Source of the DNA: JADGGV01 sp035715725
GTDB lineage: Bacteria > Gemmatimonadota > Gemmatimonadetes > Longimicrobiales > RSA9
Assembly: GCA_035715725.1 (NCBI GenBank)
Contig: DASTKT010000013.1
Span: 60,899 to 124,898, forward strand
DNA length: 64,000 nucleotides
Direction: 5' to 3'
In this document: positions 62,899-64,000 of the stretch, piece by piece
Position numbering within the stretch: the first letter of the stretch is position 1
How the letters are laid out: every line of letters begins with the position of its first letter
Program-made: the position numbers and the translations under genes
The notes under the pieces: model-generated
Seen by the model: the letters and a program-made list of their open reading frames with translations, nothing else
What the model was told of the DNA's origin: nothing
Database searches by the model: none

Positions 62899-63882
62899 TC
62901 ACCGGCCGAGGATCGCGCGGACGATCCGCGGGCCGTGCTCGCGGCCGTTCTCGATGAAGATCTTGTTGGCGTCGTACCCCGCGGCCACCACGCCGGCGAT
63001 GAACACGCCCGGCACATCCGTCTCCATCGTCTCGCGGTCGTGGCGCGGGATCCCGGTCTGCGCGTCGATCGAGACGCCGAGCTGGCGCAGCAGCGTCGGC
63101 TCGGGGATGTAGCCGGTCATCGCGAAGACCCAGTCGTTCGGCAGCTCCTCCGCCTCCCCTGTCTCGTCCGAGCGCAGCACCACGGAGCGCGGCCGGATCT
63201 CCGCCAGCCGCGAGCGCCAGCGCACCGCGATCTCCCCCGTCTTGATTCGGTTCGCGATGTCCGGCAGGATCCACGGCTTGACGCCCGGGTCGAGCGCGTC
63301 GGCGAAATGCACCAGCGTGACGCGGGCGCCCCAGCGGTAGAGGTCCAGCGCCACGTCCACCGCCGAGTTGCCGGCCCCCACCACGAGGCAGTCCTCGCGG
63401 GAGTACGGGTACCCTTCCTTGTAGTAGTGGAAGACCTTCGGCAGGTCCTCACCCGGGATGCCCATGAGCCGCGGCGTGTCCAGGTAGCCCGTCGCGATGA
63501 CCACGTTGCGGGCAGCGTACTCGGCGACGTCGCCATCCTTGCGCAGCGTGCGCAGCCGGAACGCGCCGCGCTCCCCGCCGATCTCCGTGACCCCCTCGTA
63601 CTGGTGCACGTCCAGCTCGAAGACGTCCACGATGCGGCGGTAGTACTTGAGCGCGTCCCGGCGCGTCGGCTTGTCCGCCGCCGTGATGAAGGGCACGCCG
63701 CCCAGCTCCAGCCGCTCCGCCGTGCTGAAGAACGTCATGTGCGTCGGATACATCCCGATGGCCGAGGTGATCGGGCCCTTGTCGAAGATCACGCACTCCA
63801 TGCCGGCCTGCCGTGCCGCCACCCCGACCCCCAGCCCGCACGGCCCTGCCCCGACCACCGCCAATTCCACCATTTCGCTCAC
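62899..63882 (-). CDS. ypdA: YpdA-type bacillithiol disulfide reductase
   Basis: 327 residues; starts at GTG 63882 or ATG 63873. FAD/NADPH pyridine nucleotide-disulfide oxidoreductase of the YpdA group. FAD motif VGAGPCGLGVGVAARQAG with the redox-relevant Cys beside GP, then FDKGPITSAIGMYPTHMTFFSTAERLELGG, the NADPH motif VVGAGNSAVDVALDLYRWG, and the closing FAD part VFIAGVVAAGYDANKIFIENGREHG, all typical of YpdA. It reduces oxidised bacillithiol, implying the cell makes this thiol; no bsh genes are in the window. It follows the stop of the partial gene by seven bases and lies upstream of the P5C dehydrogenase (125-base gap). Confidence 0.92.
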   Translation of the reverse strand: MSEMVELAVVGAGPCGLGVGVAARQAGMECVIFDKGPITSAIGMYPTHMTFFSTAERLELGGVPFITAADKPTRRDALKYYRRIVDVFELDVHQYEGVTEIGGERGAFRLRTLRKDGDVAEYAARNVVIATGYLDTPRLMGIPGEDLPKVFHYYKEGYPYSREDCLVVGAGNSAVDVALDLYRWGARVTLVHFADALDPGVKPWILPDIANRIKTGEIAVRWRSRLAEIRPRSVVLRSDETGEAEELPNDWVFAMTGYIPEPTLLRQLGVSIDAQTGIPRHDRETMETDVPGVFIAGVVAAGYDANKIFIENGREHGPRIVRAILGR

Positions 63883-63889
63883 GTCTCGT

Positions 63890-64000
63890 TCACTTCCCTG
63901 GTTCCAGCGTCAATCGGTCCCGGGCACGGGCCGCGGCCGCGCGCCGGTCGAGCGGGATCCGCCAGAGCCCGCCCTTCTGCCACATCTCGAACATGTCCCG
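63890..64000 (-). CDS. C-terminal fragment of an unidentified gene (5' end outside window)
   Basis: On the minus strand a frame enters from the window edge and ends at TGA (63892-63890). It gives the last 36 residues of a protein, with RDMFEMWQKGGLWRIPL near the start and TLEPGK at the end. I do not recognise it. The seven-base spacing to ypdA suggests one operon, so a role in thiol or redox metabolism is possible but unproven. Confidence 0.6.
   Translation of the reverse strand, partial: RDMFEMWQKGGLWRIPLDRRAAAARARDRLTLEPGK

Overview
This window is very GC-rich bacterial chromosome, almost fully coded. The cell is Gram-negative: a beta-barrel outer-membrane protein ending in Phe, an RND pump with a TolC-type channel, and periplasmic multiheme cytochromes are all present. 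Menaquinone (MenG/UbiE-type methyltransferase) and bacillithiol (YpdA-type reductase) are suggested. Together with a GlgE/TreS/TreY/TreZ cluster, a membrane-embedded MutS-like ATPase and a hydrogenase-4-like complex, this fits Gemmatimonadota or a neighbouring soil phylum. That placement is inference; no rRNA or tRNA gene was seen.

Layout. 1-2299 (-): two translationally coupled c-type cytochromes, the second cut by the window edge. 2400-4679 (-): acetate kinase followed by a membrane protein of unknown role. 4934-9326: a small outer-membrane protein (+), two coupled polytopic membrane proteins (-) and a MutS-like ATPase (+). 9420-11104: divergent response regulator and RsbRD-type histidine kinase. 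11192-12724 (-): fluoride riboswitch with terminator, crcB, DUF190 and a thioredoxin-like gene. 12825-23708 (-): a nine-gene operon for a hydrogenase-4/complex-I-like membrane complex, opened and closed by two HTH-EIIA(Ntr-like) regulators. 24275-29441: peroxiredoxin (+), and an ABC exporter with an AttH-like lipocalin (-). 29442-29952: a non-coding block bounded by a 21-bp inverted repeat. 29953-35781 (-): tolC-like, adaptor and RND pump. 36208-52898 (+): a seven-gene operon joining trehalose and alpha-glucan metabolism. 52931-53668 (-): menG/ubiE. 53929-57618 (+): ECF sigma, anti-sigma and three envelope genes. 57721-61046 (-): NifU-like, Mrp, a DUF542-like small protein, a SAM-hydroxide adenosyltransferase homologue and a hydrolase. 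61190-64000 (-): P5C dehydrogenase, YpdA and the end of another gene.

Most notable is the 12.8-23.7 kb complex. It keeps the proton-pump subunits (two HyfB-like, one each of HyfC, HyfE and HyfF) and the proximal Fe-S cluster ligands of the small subunit. The large subunit has lost the CxxC that binds NiFe. The ferredoxin-like part is fused to the small subunit and has lost nearly all its cysteines. It belongs to the hydrogenase-related (Ehr) type, with unknown electron donor and acceptor, and its operon encodes two putative PTS(Ntr)-responsive DNA-binding proteins.

Other signals supported directly by the sequence are the fluoride riboswitch (12671-12724, minus strand), two matching candidate ECF promoters (GAAACC-N16-CGTAYG) before the sigma and anti-sigma genes, an attenuator-like terminator between the nifU-like gene and mrp, and a repeat block with CCGGTCC motifs spaced 46 nt apart. 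Many neighbours share 1-4 nt stop/start overlaps (ATGA, GTGA, TGATG), so most of the window is translated from long coupled operons.
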